Shown: positions 1-10,284 of the stretch, piece after piece
Layout of the letters: every line of letters starts with the position of its first letter
How positions within the stretch are numbered: the stretch's first letter is position 1
Source: Agarophyton chilense
Lineage: Eukaryota > Rhodophyta > Florideophyceae > Gracilariales > Gracilariaceae
Direction: 5' to 3'
DNA: 64,000 nt
Assembly (NCBI GenBank): GCA_030374765.1
Contig: JARGXX010000004.1
Coordinates: forward strand, 1,364,001 to 1,428,000
Program-made: the position numbers and the translations under genes
The notes under the pieces: generated by a model
What the model was told of the DNA's origin: nothing
Databases searched by the model: none
Seen by the model: the letters and a program-made list of their open reading frames with translations, nothing else

Positions 1-567
1 CTCTACCACACTATCACCGGTCGATATCCGTACGCCGACCCATTCGTCATGGCGTTACAATAGGCGTTGGACTCAGATTTGAGACTAAGAACCTGAGCGC
101 GTAAATCATTTTTTCCAGCAGGGGTTACGACCTGTTGGTCTCTAGGTTCATTAGGGGAACCACCTGCATTTGTGGCTGGGTCAATAGCCAACTGCACGGG
201 CATGGGTACATTCGAGAGATCTCGTCTATCTGTTACCGAACGAGAGCGTGTCACAACTTGACGGAATAGTCGCTCTCCGGCTTCTGTAGATGAGGCGAGC
301 CTCGGTCGCGGACGTGGGTCTGAAGGACACGGGGCACCAGTACTAGACTGGGTCTTCTTTTTCGGCATTCCGAACAAATCCAATGTTCAGAGACGAAATA
401 ATTGACGTCTTCAATTGAATACGACAGCGTAGTTAACTAGGGAACTCTGCAATAGCTGGACGTGTTTCGAAACCGTTCAAGAGATCGTGTTCCACTCGAA
501 TTAAATATCGGTATCGATTTCACGTTCCAGGTGCGAAATATTTGGAGTAGCCAACCATAGTGTTCTT

Positions 568-581
568 AAGTCGGAAGACCA
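568..581 (-). other. Primer-binding site of Gyp-A
   Basis: Minus-strand TGGTCTTCCGACTT, two bases from the LTR end. It starts with the TGG that pairs with a tRNA CCA tail and differs by two bases from the Gyp-C site (38236-38249), so the two elements probably use the same tRNA. I could not name the tRNA. Confidence 0.6.
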
Positions 582-583
582 CT

Positions 584-1235
584 TGTAATATTCGCTCTAA
601 CTGAGAGAGCAGACACCGGCGACAGTGTTCGGGACTGCGGAATGGGTGCTTGTGGCCAAGGGGAAGATGCGGTAGAGCACAACTCTAGCGAGCTAGAATG
701 GGGGTTGTACGGCCCCACTCGACAATGAGGGTGGTTGGTACTATGGAACGGACAACTGCTTGTTGTAACTCGTCCAGATCTCCGGTTAAGGATTCCTAAA
801 CAAGGAACAAGATAGTTGGTAAACCCGTTGTTATCTGCTTTACTTTGGAGTCGGCGCTCCTCTCTGTGCCTTATGTACTGTGCACAGGGGTGAGCGCCGC
901 ACATAATAATATCTAGATATAAACTTGGTTATCCAATTAACCCCTATGCAGTACGGGATAACTAGCTCTAAATGGGCTTCCGCCTACGAAGGTTAGGCTT
1001 GGTTGCCACGTGGCTGCACACTTTATACACCGTTGCCAATACGGTGTTCCCTACAAAGGGTTGAATCGGATGCGCCGTCGCAAACCGAGCTCCCACGTGT
1101 AACATACCACCTCACTGGCTATCTGCGGAATGCCGCTTCATAACTTCATCCCAGCCGTTGCACTCACCTATGAGTATCATCGTACCTAGACAAAAAAATA
1201 TTCCATCGGCATTCCGACAGTAGTAGAATACTACA
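584..1235 (-). repeat. 5' LTR of Gyp-A (652 bp)
   Basis: On the plus strand it begins TGTAATATTC and ends GAATACTACA, a near-perfect terminal inverted repeat with TG...CA ends. Just outside its inner end lies a tRNA-type primer site. Positions 1026-1235 match 61526-61735 closely. The other LTR of the element is outside the window, so insertion age cannot be read from it. Confidence 0.75.
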
Positions 1236-4200
1236 CCACTCAGAATGGACCAGGATTGAAAGACACTAACGACCCCGTCTGTATCCTCAGGAATGAGAAC
1301 TATAAAGTTCGGGTATCCATGGGACAACGTTCCAAAAACTCTGGAGTGGCAACAACAGTATTGGACATAGACGCTGGTTCTAATTTGGTCCATTCTAAGC
1401 TACTCCCATTCGGTTGGCAAGATTTTGTTCAGACAAGGAAGACCCCTGGGATTACCGATGCATCACGTAGACCAATGGACAATGAAGGAGTAGTACCACT
1501 TTACCTACAATAACGGCAATTCAAAGTCCGCACGTGGTTCCCTGTATGTCCTATTTTGGGGGTTGACGCAATCCTAGGGACCTTCTTTATTGATCGATAC
1601 ATTAAGACTTTTTATTCAGGCCTTAGGAAAATCGCATTCTATCGTGCACCTTCCATCTCCATAACTGCTGCCGCGCCAGGGCCAGAAGCTAAGCGCAAAC
1701 GAGCGATTATCTTCGAAAACACGAAGTGCAATAAGGTTCGCTTGTCGAAGGCCATAACGATACCCCCGATGACCCGACTCACCGTATCGCCCATTCTCAG
1801 TTTTCAGGTCTTGTGGCGATTCAAAACCACCCTAAAACGGTCCTGAAGCACCTTACCTTAATGGCCAATGGAGTAATGGACATCCGCCCCAACAGGCTTT
1901 TTTTGGTCACAATCAGCAACTTCAGGGATAAAACCATACGTTTCCCTAAAGTTACAGTGATTGGCATCACTTTACCTGCGCCCGTGGCCCTCATGGAGGC
2001 CCAATTGGATAACCTTTCCACTCCAACTCCCGAAGAGGACGTCGATTCTTGGAAGGGGGCAGTCGCTATGGGCACAGAGTTCGAATCCTATATGCCTCAG
2101 GTACATAATCTCCTCAGGGAATACCAGACCATGTGGTCAGGTAGATTGGGAAAACTCAGAGCCATTACACACCTCATTGACCGTCAGGACGATGCTAGAT
2201 CACGATTCCAACTCCCGTACCGTACAGTCTTGAAGGGTAGGGAAATAATCGCCGACCAGATGGACAAAATGCGCAAAGCTCACGTCAGAGAGCCTGCGCC
2301 TCCTAATCAATCCGAATGGGCAAGTCCCCTTGTCCTCGCGACTAAAAAGGATAGCTCCGTCAGGGTCTGTGTCGACTACAGGAAGCTGAACGAAGTAAAC
2401 AAGAGGGACTCATACCCGATATCCCATATGGATGACTGTCTAGATTCCTGAGGTGAAACTGAAGTATTTACCGCACTGGACGTTAACTCCGGACATTTGC
2501 AGATCCCTTTGGCCGAACATGCGAGAGCGCTGACATCCTTCACCACCTACGGAGGTCTGTTCAGATTTACTCGTATGCACTTTGGTTTAAAGAATGCACC
2601 AGCAACCTTACAACGGGTAATGAACATCATACTGTCCAGAGTCAAATGGAAATTAGCCCTGGTCTATTTGGATGACGTAATATTCTTCTCACGGACCGTT
2701 GAGAAACACCTTCGCCACGTGGAGACGGTGCTAAAAATCCTACAGGACGCTGGAGTGAAAAAGAAACTCTGCAATTGCACCTTCTTCCCAGTCTCGGTGG
2801 ACTATCTCTGTCACGTTGTCCTCCCAGGAAATCTAAAGAAATCCACACGGACCACGAAAACGATTCTCCAGGCTAAACCTCCCAGAACCCACACGGAACT
2901 ACGATCCTTCGTGGGCTTGTGGAATGTTTACAGACGTTTTGTCCAAGTGTTTGCTAAAATGTCGTCCCCTCTCAACGAAATGCTGAAGATGGGAACACCT
3001 TCGGAATTTGAGGCCCTTACCGACGACCAGTACGAGGCATTTCAGATCCTAAAGGACAAATTACTGAACACACCTATACTGGCCTTACCAAAAGCCAATA
3101 GGCCCTTTGTGCTGGACACAGACGCCTCTGATGTCCAAGTGAGATGTGGACTGCTACAGGAACATGAGTCACCGAAGGACTATCGACCAATTGGATACTG
3201 GAGAATAACGCTCACCAGCGTGGAGCGAAACTACAGTACTGCCGAAAAGGAATGTCTAGCCATCGTATGGTCCGTATTGACATTACGTCCGTACCTCGAG
3301 GGAACTAAGTTTACCATTAGGACAGACCACGATTTATTCCGCTGGCTACTCAATATGACCGATGCATCAAGTCGCCTCGCTCGTCGGCGCCTCAGGCTGT
3401 CCGAATATGACTACGAGTTAATCTATAGGCCAGGCATCAAGCACCAGGCAGCAGATGCCCTCTCGCAAATCCTTACCGCCGGAGCTGATGACACGCCATT
3501 GAGCGACCTCATTTCTACTCCCTTCACAGATGATGGACCTCAAAATAATACGGAAATGGATAACATTACTGGTATGGTCGAAGTGAATGATCCTGAGGTA
3601 AAGGAGAACGAAGTATACCAACTGGACTGGGAGACAGTACCACCTAATTCGACAATACCTCAAGTTAATGCGATAAACCCCAGAAGAAAAAGAGCTCCTC
3701 CCTATACTTTTGAGAAGCTGCTACGAGCACAGATCGAAAAAGAGTACTGCAAGGAAACGCCCCAGTTGGTAAGAGCCCCTGGATGCTTATTCGACTACGA
3801 CCGATTCGAACTATTATGTCGCCGCTCTCCATTGGATGGCGCACTCCAACGGGTAGTACCAAGGTCACTAAGGGCGCGATTCCTCTACATCTCCCATTTC
3901 CCTCGCTTGGTTGGTCACCCTGGAGGCTGACGAATGTACCAGACTCTAAGACAGTTCTTCTACTGGCCGCTAACGGCACAGGACCTATGGCAAACCGCAC
4001 AGAACTGTACTTCGTGCGCACAAATTCGAGGGTCTCACCCCAACCATCAGGCCAAATTGAAGCTCTTCCCCGCCGCAGGTCCGATTGAATTTGTCTCAAT
4101 GGATATACTTCGGCCTTTACCTAAGTCGTCCCATGGAAATCGATTTGTCTTGGTAATAAACGTTAGGTTTACCAAACTTACCCGAGCCCTACCCCTAGGG

Positions 4201-5596
4201 AAGACAACGGCCACATATGTTGCCACGGCCTTCTTGTCCCACTGGGTATATCAATATGGCATGCCACTCTACCTCCCTAGGGATAATGGCAGCCAGTTTT
4301 TATCCAAATTCTTCTCACACGTTTGAACTACCTTTGGTATCAAGCATGTGAAAACCACGGCGTACCACCCGCCAACCAATGGCCAAGCCGAACGCTTCAA
4401 CCGCACCCTTCTGGACCGATTGGCACACTACGTATCGGAGCACCGATTGGACTGGGACGACTACGTTGAGCCACTGGTTTATGCCTACGACACGCAAGTG
4501 CACGCTTCCATGGAGACAATAACTTTCGACTTAACGCTAACGAGATCGCCGCCACCGATTGCTGTTGACCTTCAGGAGTCTATTATACCCCAGGACATAA
4601 CTGAAGGAATGACTCTTACGCAGGGGAAGCGCTACTCGCGCCGACGCATCGACCGCATTATTCAATCGGCTAGAGTTGTACTGAACAAAGCCCAACAGCG
4701 ATACCAGGTCAATTTCGACAAAGCCATTTAGAACACACCGAACTTTGGGAAAGGAGAACTTGTTTGCCTGGACCGGCCACCGAAGGACAGTGATGAACTC
4801 TAGGACACTACGCGGAAGCTATTACCCCGCTCTACAGGACCATACAAACTCCTTAAAGCCAATCAACACACCATTACGTTACGAATTGACGGCCTACAGG
4901 AAACCGTGTCTATTGTCCGCGTGACAAGAGCTCCCAGTTCCCCCGGACCACCAAAATCCCAGCCCCGTAACCCAACGGAAGCACCACGACCTCAGGTCGA
5001 CGCCCAAATCCCAACATCCCCTAAGTCAGTCCCCGAGGACTCGAATAGCCCCACGGACCAGATGGTCAACGCCAACGACTATGAACCATCGCTCCCAACC
5101 GACTCCGATGGATTCGACCCCCTGGACCTCACTCTCCTTCTGGAGAATGAACACCAACCGGAATATGTGATTGAGCGCATCATCTCTCCCCGTCGGGGAG
5201 AGAATGGAACTATGCACTATCGTGTCCGTTGGTTAGGCTACACCCCTGAGGAAGACACTTGGCAAGAGCCTCAAACCATTCCGACTAATTTTATTGCCCG
5301 CTATTGGCGCAAAATCGGCAGCACAGAGCGCTTCCTTCATGAGGGGGCAACCATGGGCCCGGACAATACCAAAACGCTTCCCAAATCGCCTCCCGACACG
5401 AAAATTCGCCGTAGCGCCCGCATCAGGGAACAAAGTCAGTCTTCAGGCGGCACCTGAGGAAGACCTGAGACAGTCTTAAGGTTTGGAAGTCGTCCCGAGG
5501 CACGCACGTTTGAGGAATACAGGAGCAACTTTGGAAAAGCACCAGCATTACTTTATTTGACGAATTAGCAAAGGCCTAACAGCCCTCGCCATGACC

Positions 5597-8212
5597 TCAA
5601 GGTTTGCGAAAGCGCTCTGAACACCAACAGGACACATTGGGGCAGCGCAAGAGTAACTCTGTCGTCTTCATTGGAACCTGGCGCAGCGAAACCGGGTCAG
5701 AGTCACCGGAGGAGCCTCCTGTACCAATAGGACCGGTCCCAGCGAGTCGAGCTCGCTTTTTCGGCGAAGATTCAGTTGAGGAACTATTTTCACCATCGAT
5801 AGCCTCCCGGTCACTCAAATTTAGACCATGGCGGGCATCAAAGTCGTCAGTAACCCTCTGGGACATCATGTTTGCATTCTGCTGCAGGAGATGGACCACA
5901 GAGGTCTTCAGATCCTGATCCTATTGAACAACCGCGGCGTAGCGCGCCGAGCGACTCGCCCAGGAGCAAGCTTTGCTCAAGACTGTCGCAATGTCCATCG
6001 GGGCAGTAATACCAAAGATACGGCAGATATGACGGAGATCCGTGGCTGCAGCCGTGACCGAAGCGGGAAAATGCGGAAAAGGAGAGGACGGAGCGATTTC
6101 AACGCCCCCAGTGAACGTTTGAGGCAGAGCATCACCTACAGGACTTTCGGCCTCGATATAGCAATGAGAGATGTCCACTTGGGCGACGGACGGCTCATAT
6201 GAGAGTTCATTTTGAGGAGCAGCGCCCGGGGGAGCTGGAGGAGGGGAAGCGGTCGGAAAGACAACAGCGGACTCGACCGGAGGGTTTACGCCCTCCACGG
6301 GTAGGACGAAGGCATCTTCCCTAAAGTATTCTCCATCGAACATACCAGCTGGAACCAACGGCGTGGCTTCCACATCAGGCTCGAAGCACAGGGGATCGAA
6401 ACCAATGGCCTTCCGGTAATAGTCGGGCATTTGACGCCTCGAAATGTGCGATGGTTGATGCCTCAAAGGCTTGGCGGGATAGGCACGAGCGTCTTCCCGG
6501 CCCTGCGGATGCAGCGGAATCGGCGTGAAAGAGTCGGTATCATAGTCATACCAAAGGAGTACGGGAGTCTTGCCCCACTCGACCTGTAAAAGATGATCCA
6601 CAAGGGCCTCGGCCTCCGTGACGGCTAACTGGGTCCCATGGACGATATTATAGATGCCCAGGGTCCTTAGGAAACGGATCATGATGTCCGGAAGCGGGAT
6701 TAGACGACCTCGAGGAACGGGCATGTTCTCGTCATGCCATACCCTCCAACCATCCGAACGGGCATTACCACGCCCTCCGTACTTCGCGGTATCCAGGAAG
6801 ACCATAAAGGACATCACGTCGAACTCAACGAAGAGTACCTGCCAGTACAATCAAGATCTTCGGCCATTGTCATCGCCCGTGCGTTGGGACGAACGATACG
6901 CCACTACGGACGGCGTGGGAACCAAAAAGAGCTGCGAGATAAGCCAATACTGCGCCCATTGGTTCTCATCCATGTGGGGAAGCGAGAGATATGACGTAGG
7001 ACGTTTGTCTGCGCTCATGTCGTGAAACTCCACCTGGGGCCAAAAGAAGAAGAACTACTAAGATTGACTCAAACGACCATCGGGCTCATGCATCTCGTTC
7101 CATTAGACTTTATTGGACATCCAAAACACGCTGCCATACGGCGGTCGGAAGCAATGAGCGCCAAAAGGTTGTTATCCTTCGAAGGATATCTCACATGAGG
7201 CGAGATGAAGTTCGCGTATAGGTCGGAGAGGAGTTTGTTCACCCTGAACTTGTATTTGGCTTCCTCTTCGCAGCGAACGTACGACATGTCTGCTTGGATG
7301 AGGGTGCGACAGCGCGTCGCCGAACGCGGATCCACAGGACAATGCAACCAACGGTTATACCACGAGAGGCTGCGCGCGTTCTTACTGCCCCTCCGGAAAT
7401 TGGGGATGTTGGCGAACTTCTGGGTGTCGATATACATATGACAGAACCTCTGGTATTCTTCCACAGAAAACGGCAGAATGGCATGACGAACTGCTCGTGG
7501 ATTTCGTCCGATGGTATGGTCATAGCGGTCCCCGTGGCCCTCATAAGCCACTTGGTATGCTGAAGAGCTTCCCGCTTGGTTGTTTGAAACCATGGTGCCG
7601 CTGAACACAGGTTGGTCCGCCGCGAAACGGATAGGAAAACAGACGGAAGGGAAAAAGTCCAGAGAGAGAATGGCATATCCCACGGGCTTTTAATGCGAGT
7701 TCAGCATCGCGGGCGACCAATGGAAAAGTACCACGATGGGAAGATGAGATGAGGTAATTGACCTGAGCGGGCTGAAAGACGTAAAACACGGTCGACGAAG
7801 CGCGTAGGGTCGCCAAAGAAAAAGCGGAGACTAAGGAAGGCCCCAATGACCGTCAGGGTATAATAAGCCAATTGACCATCTCGCCAACGCGACACGAAGA
7901 ATACGCCAGCGATGCACCTACGGCCATTGATCACAGCGCGTTTGAGTTTCAGTCCTCAGGCAAATCAATAGCCACCCCGGCGCCAATGTGAGCTCACACT
8001 TCCTCGCACCCCAGCAGGTGACGACAACGCGACGTCTCGTCGCGCCCCATGGTAATGGAAGCAACTAAGCGCTCACGTGCCCTAGTTGAATCATGAGGCA
8101 ATCTGGACTTCGCCGTGACGGTCGATTCTTTAGGAGGCCGATATTTGAAGGAGCAACGATAACGGTTGAGTTTTGTAAGCCGCCGGGGCCTGAGGTATCT
8201 TATAGACGCCAC
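5597..8212 (-). pseudogene. Antisense accessory frame relic of Gyp-B
   Basis: Long minus-strand coding-like stretch placed between the chromodomain of Gyp-B and its presumed 3' LTR, opposite to gag-pol. It is decayed and has several breaks. Short blocks resemble the antisense products of Gyp-C and Gyp-E: a region with PVPRGRLIPLP followed by an EAEALVDHLL-like helix, an upstream block ending GQLPHLIFPSW, and a C-terminal block with GITAPMDIATVLSKA. The order of blocks is the same as in Gyp-C, but similarity is low and was judged by eye. I recognise no known domain. It could instead be a fortuitous open stretch, but the shared placement and block order argue against that. Confidence 0.5.
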
Positions 8213-8258
8213 ATGTGTCGTACAATCACCTCTGGAGTATGCTACTGTCTTGTCTCGG

Positions 8259-8299
8259 GAGCGTAGTGACGCTCAACCGTAGGGAGCGTGTTGACGCTC
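8259..8299. repeat. Two tandem hairpins (GAGCGT...ACGCTC)
   Basis: Two copies of a 16-bp hairpin unit, GAGCGT with a 4-base loop then ACGCTC, at 8259-8274 and 8284-8299, each preceded by GG and followed by AAC. They lie just beyond the antisense relic of Gyp-B, on the side of its presumed promoter or 3' LTR. Function unknown. Confidence 0.6.
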
Positions 8300-8500
8300 A
8301 ACATTAGAAGGTAGACGTTGTAAACCTCGATGGTAAAAGGGCACCGTGAAAACCCGCAGGGGCAAACGGCGGGGCGACTAGCATATACCGTGTAGGTAAA
8401 CGATGGTAGGCGTCGACGTGCGGGAAAGCCTGTGTGGTAGTTGAGAAACAATAAACCAAAAGGTATAGTCGTGACCCCAAATAGCCTGCCTTTATCAGAT

Positions 8501-8514
8501 AAGGATGGGGGGGG
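8501..8514 (+). other. Candidate polypurine tract of Gyp-B
   Basis: AAGGATGGGGGGGG followed by TGGAGTTCTC, which could be the start of a 3' LTR. The position just past the antisense frame matches the polypurine tracts of Gyp-C and Gyp-E. A matching LTR end (…GAACTCCA) was not found with certainty downstream. Confidence 0.4.
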
Positions 8515-8716
8515 TGGAGTTCTCTATATGCAGTGGACTGCACTTTCCAGATCACCCAGGAGGTGCCAGCAAAGCACGGTCTCTGACCCAGTGTCAGAGA
8601 CCTGGCCAGCACTGGCTACAGTGCCAGGTGGCCACTCGACTACTGTACTAAAATACGCATAATTACAATTACTATCACTAACAATTACTCAACCAGAAGG
8701 TACATGTCAACACTAC

Positions 8717-8810
8717 ACGTGGCTGACATCATCTAGATGGTAGCTCGCCCGGAGCTACGTGGCTGACATCATCTAGATGGTAGCTCGCCCGGAGCTACGT
8801 GGCCGATGAT
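8717..8810. repeat. Tandem 40-bp repeat with internal palindromes
   Basis: Two exact 40-bp units at 8717-8756 and 8757-8796 begin ACGTGGCTGACATCATCTAG, and a short partial third copy follows. Each unit contains two small palindromes, CATCTAGATG and TAGCTC...GAGCTA. The arrangement resembles enhancer-type repeats in the U3 part of an LTR, and the site lies where the 3' LTR of Gyp-B should be. Confidence 0.65.
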
Positions 8811-10022
8811 TCCTCGCACCCATCACCTACAAGGTCAGCGTAGTGTTTCGGACACCTCAAAGGTCATCTCTACCGCCATTATACGACAACGTGGACTGGC
8901 CGACCACAGCTGGAATCATTTAGATGATTATTTTTTTTGATTAGTGTAATAGATTACCATCACAGTTCCAGGGAGATTCCAGGGCCTCGAAATTGATATT
9001 TACTTGGCTTGAGTGGCGCCTCACCCTTAGAGTAAGGTAGGTACGGTTAAAATATTAAATTACCCCCCTTGGTACATTATTTCTACAAATTGGTCGTCAA
9101 GCAATCGTTCCCGTAGCTCCGACCTGTAGGAATAAGCAATAAGCGCTAGTTCATTACATCAAGTACTTTGGGAGTGCTGCCGTCAAGGATACGAACTTTA
9201 CCACCCACTCTACCACGTTACCTCACGTTGAGACCAGTACGCTGACCCACCAGTCATTGCGTTACGAAGACTTGCAATGCTGCTCATAATTTTTGCTTCT
9301 AGCTCCATCAAAGCAGAAACAGTCGAGGCAACCTTGGCGGCGCTTTCAAGCTCGAATATATTTGAATCCGCTGTGAATGCGAAAGCCCCGTCTTGAATGA
9401 CAAGGAGTTGCGGGGAAGTGCTTGTATTCGCCATATTACGGAGCGCAGCGCCAACCGACTCAATTCCTTCTTACCATCTACGCTTTTGTGCTGAAGTCTG
9501 AACGGGTGGTAACGATACCCTGTTTGCCTGAATATCATTTAAACCGGCCTCAATTTAAGCGTTTGGTGGAATAGTACGTACCAAAGCATCCAGGCTTGGG
9601 TGCTCTCAAAACATGCAGTGTATGTATGAAATTTTGTTATCGCCACTGGTATGGTTTGAAAACGTATTCGGATCCCCCTGCCCAGATCTGTTGTATTTTT
9701 GCACAGGCTACAGTGTATGCAGATCCTAAATTCCCCTAGCGTTGTTTCAGAGTGGTTCCATTACGGACATGTGGATGTAATTTAGGGTCAAAAACTAGAA
9801 GCAATTCCTCTGTAGTCCCGCAAACATGGTCTGGTGTTTCTGGTTCGAAGCCGTTGTCGTTAAAAAGTTCGACAAACTCGCACGCAAATGGATCTTGATG
9901 ATCTGAATCTGGTTCTGACCGAGTCTCAATTATCTGATACCTCTGCAAAGCAATGGTGGAAGGCCGGGAATCTGCGATAACGTGACCCAATCGCGCAGTC
10001 TCATATTTTATCCAGTTAGGAA
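8811..10022. other. Decayed repeat debris between Gyp-B and Cop-A
   Basis: No intact gene. At 9210-9434 a short minus-strand frame (ATG at 9434) ends with NAMTGGSAY, resembling NAMTNGSAY in the gag-like frame at the left edge of the window, and the nucleotide sequences around both also match (tacgcYgaccca). It may be a scrap of a Gyp-A-like element. From 10022 back to about 9736 a second minus-strand frame runs out of the Cop-A insertion site; it probably belongs with the frame at 14822-15202. Confidence 0.4.
9736..10022 (-). pseudogene. Minus-strand coding remnant abutting Cop-A (left half)
   Basis: Open stretch on the minus strand starting directly at the CATGA target site of Cop-A and ending at 9736. 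The product is acidic (for example EPDSDHQDPFACEFVELF) and unrecognised. Its position suggests it is the downstream part of the reading region that continues at 14797-15202 on the other side of the insertion, but the link is not clean and the original gene is unknown. Confidence 0.35.
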
Positions 10023-10027
10023 CATGA

Positions 10028-10275
10028 TCTCAGGTCGAGTGCAAATGAGCGTAGGAGAGGCTAGTTAGGTGAAAACAAGACGATAGGAGTTGAGGACTGC
10101 TGATACAAACATTAAGATCAGCAGTCCTTCCTTTATACTCAACAGACGAATACGAGAGCAATAAACTACGAAGTGTATGCTCTCGTAAACAAATACAAAT
10201 ACAAAATCAAACGAAAGTCACATAAGCAATACAAGAATAAATTGACCATGATACAAACATTCAAGTTCACTGAGA
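10028..10275 (-). repeat. 3' LTR of Cop-A (248 bp)
   Basis: On the plus strand it runs TCTCAGGTCG to CACTGAGA and is matched by 14549-14796. The ends are TC...GA rather than the usual TG...CA, yet they form an inverted TCTCAG/CTGAGA pair. The exact limit of LTR identity coincides with the target duplication CATGA. Confidence 0.85.
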
Positions 10276-10284
10276 TCCCCCCTC
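10276..10284 (-). other. Polypurine tract of Cop-A
   Basis: Minus-strand GAGGGGGGA directly next to the 3' LTR, the expected plus-strand primer of the element. Confidence 0.65.

Larger units (their letters stand above)
1..1235 (-). mobile_element. Gyp-A: 5' end of a Ty3/gypsy element, off left edge
   Basis: Minus-strand LTR element entering from the left edge. Parts in element order: 5' LTR (1235 down to 584), primer-binding site (581-568), and the start of a gag-like frame with an ATG at 367 that runs to the window edge. The frame opens MPKKKTQSS and is basic and Pro/Ser-rich, like the N-terminal gag region of Gyp-C. The LTR outer end abuts coding sequence of Gyp-B, so Gyp-A is inserted in Gyp-B and is the younger of the two; the bases after 1235 (ccact) would be its target duplication, whose partner lies outside the window. 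The LTR shares about 210 bp (1026-1235) with the LTR fragment of Gyp-E, which puts both in one family. Too little is visible to say whether it is whole. Confidence 0.75.
1236..8514 (+). mobile_element. Gyp-B: chromodomain Ty3/gypsy element, broken, interrupted at left by Gyp-A
   Basis: Plus-strand chromovirus-type element whose 5' LTR and gag are not in this stretch (Gyp-A sits in it). Visible parts in order: aspartic protease region (about 1256-1513), reverse transcriptase with a YLDD active-site motif and RNase H (about 1813-3480), integrase with HHCC-like zinc region, D-D-E core motifs and GQAERFNRT (about 3720-4730), and a chromodomain (about 5155-5330) with the YRVRWLGY core. Beyond it lies a relic frame on the opposite strand (5597-8212). 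A purine tract at 8501-8514 is the best candidate for the 3' LTR junction; the right end is uncertain. The element is old and broken, with several breaks across pol and more in the antisense region. Confidence 0.8.

Noticed and set aside
5594-6202. Plus-strand frames of 104 and 124 codons after the Gyp-B chromodomain
   Set aside because: Shadows of the minus-strand antisense relic.
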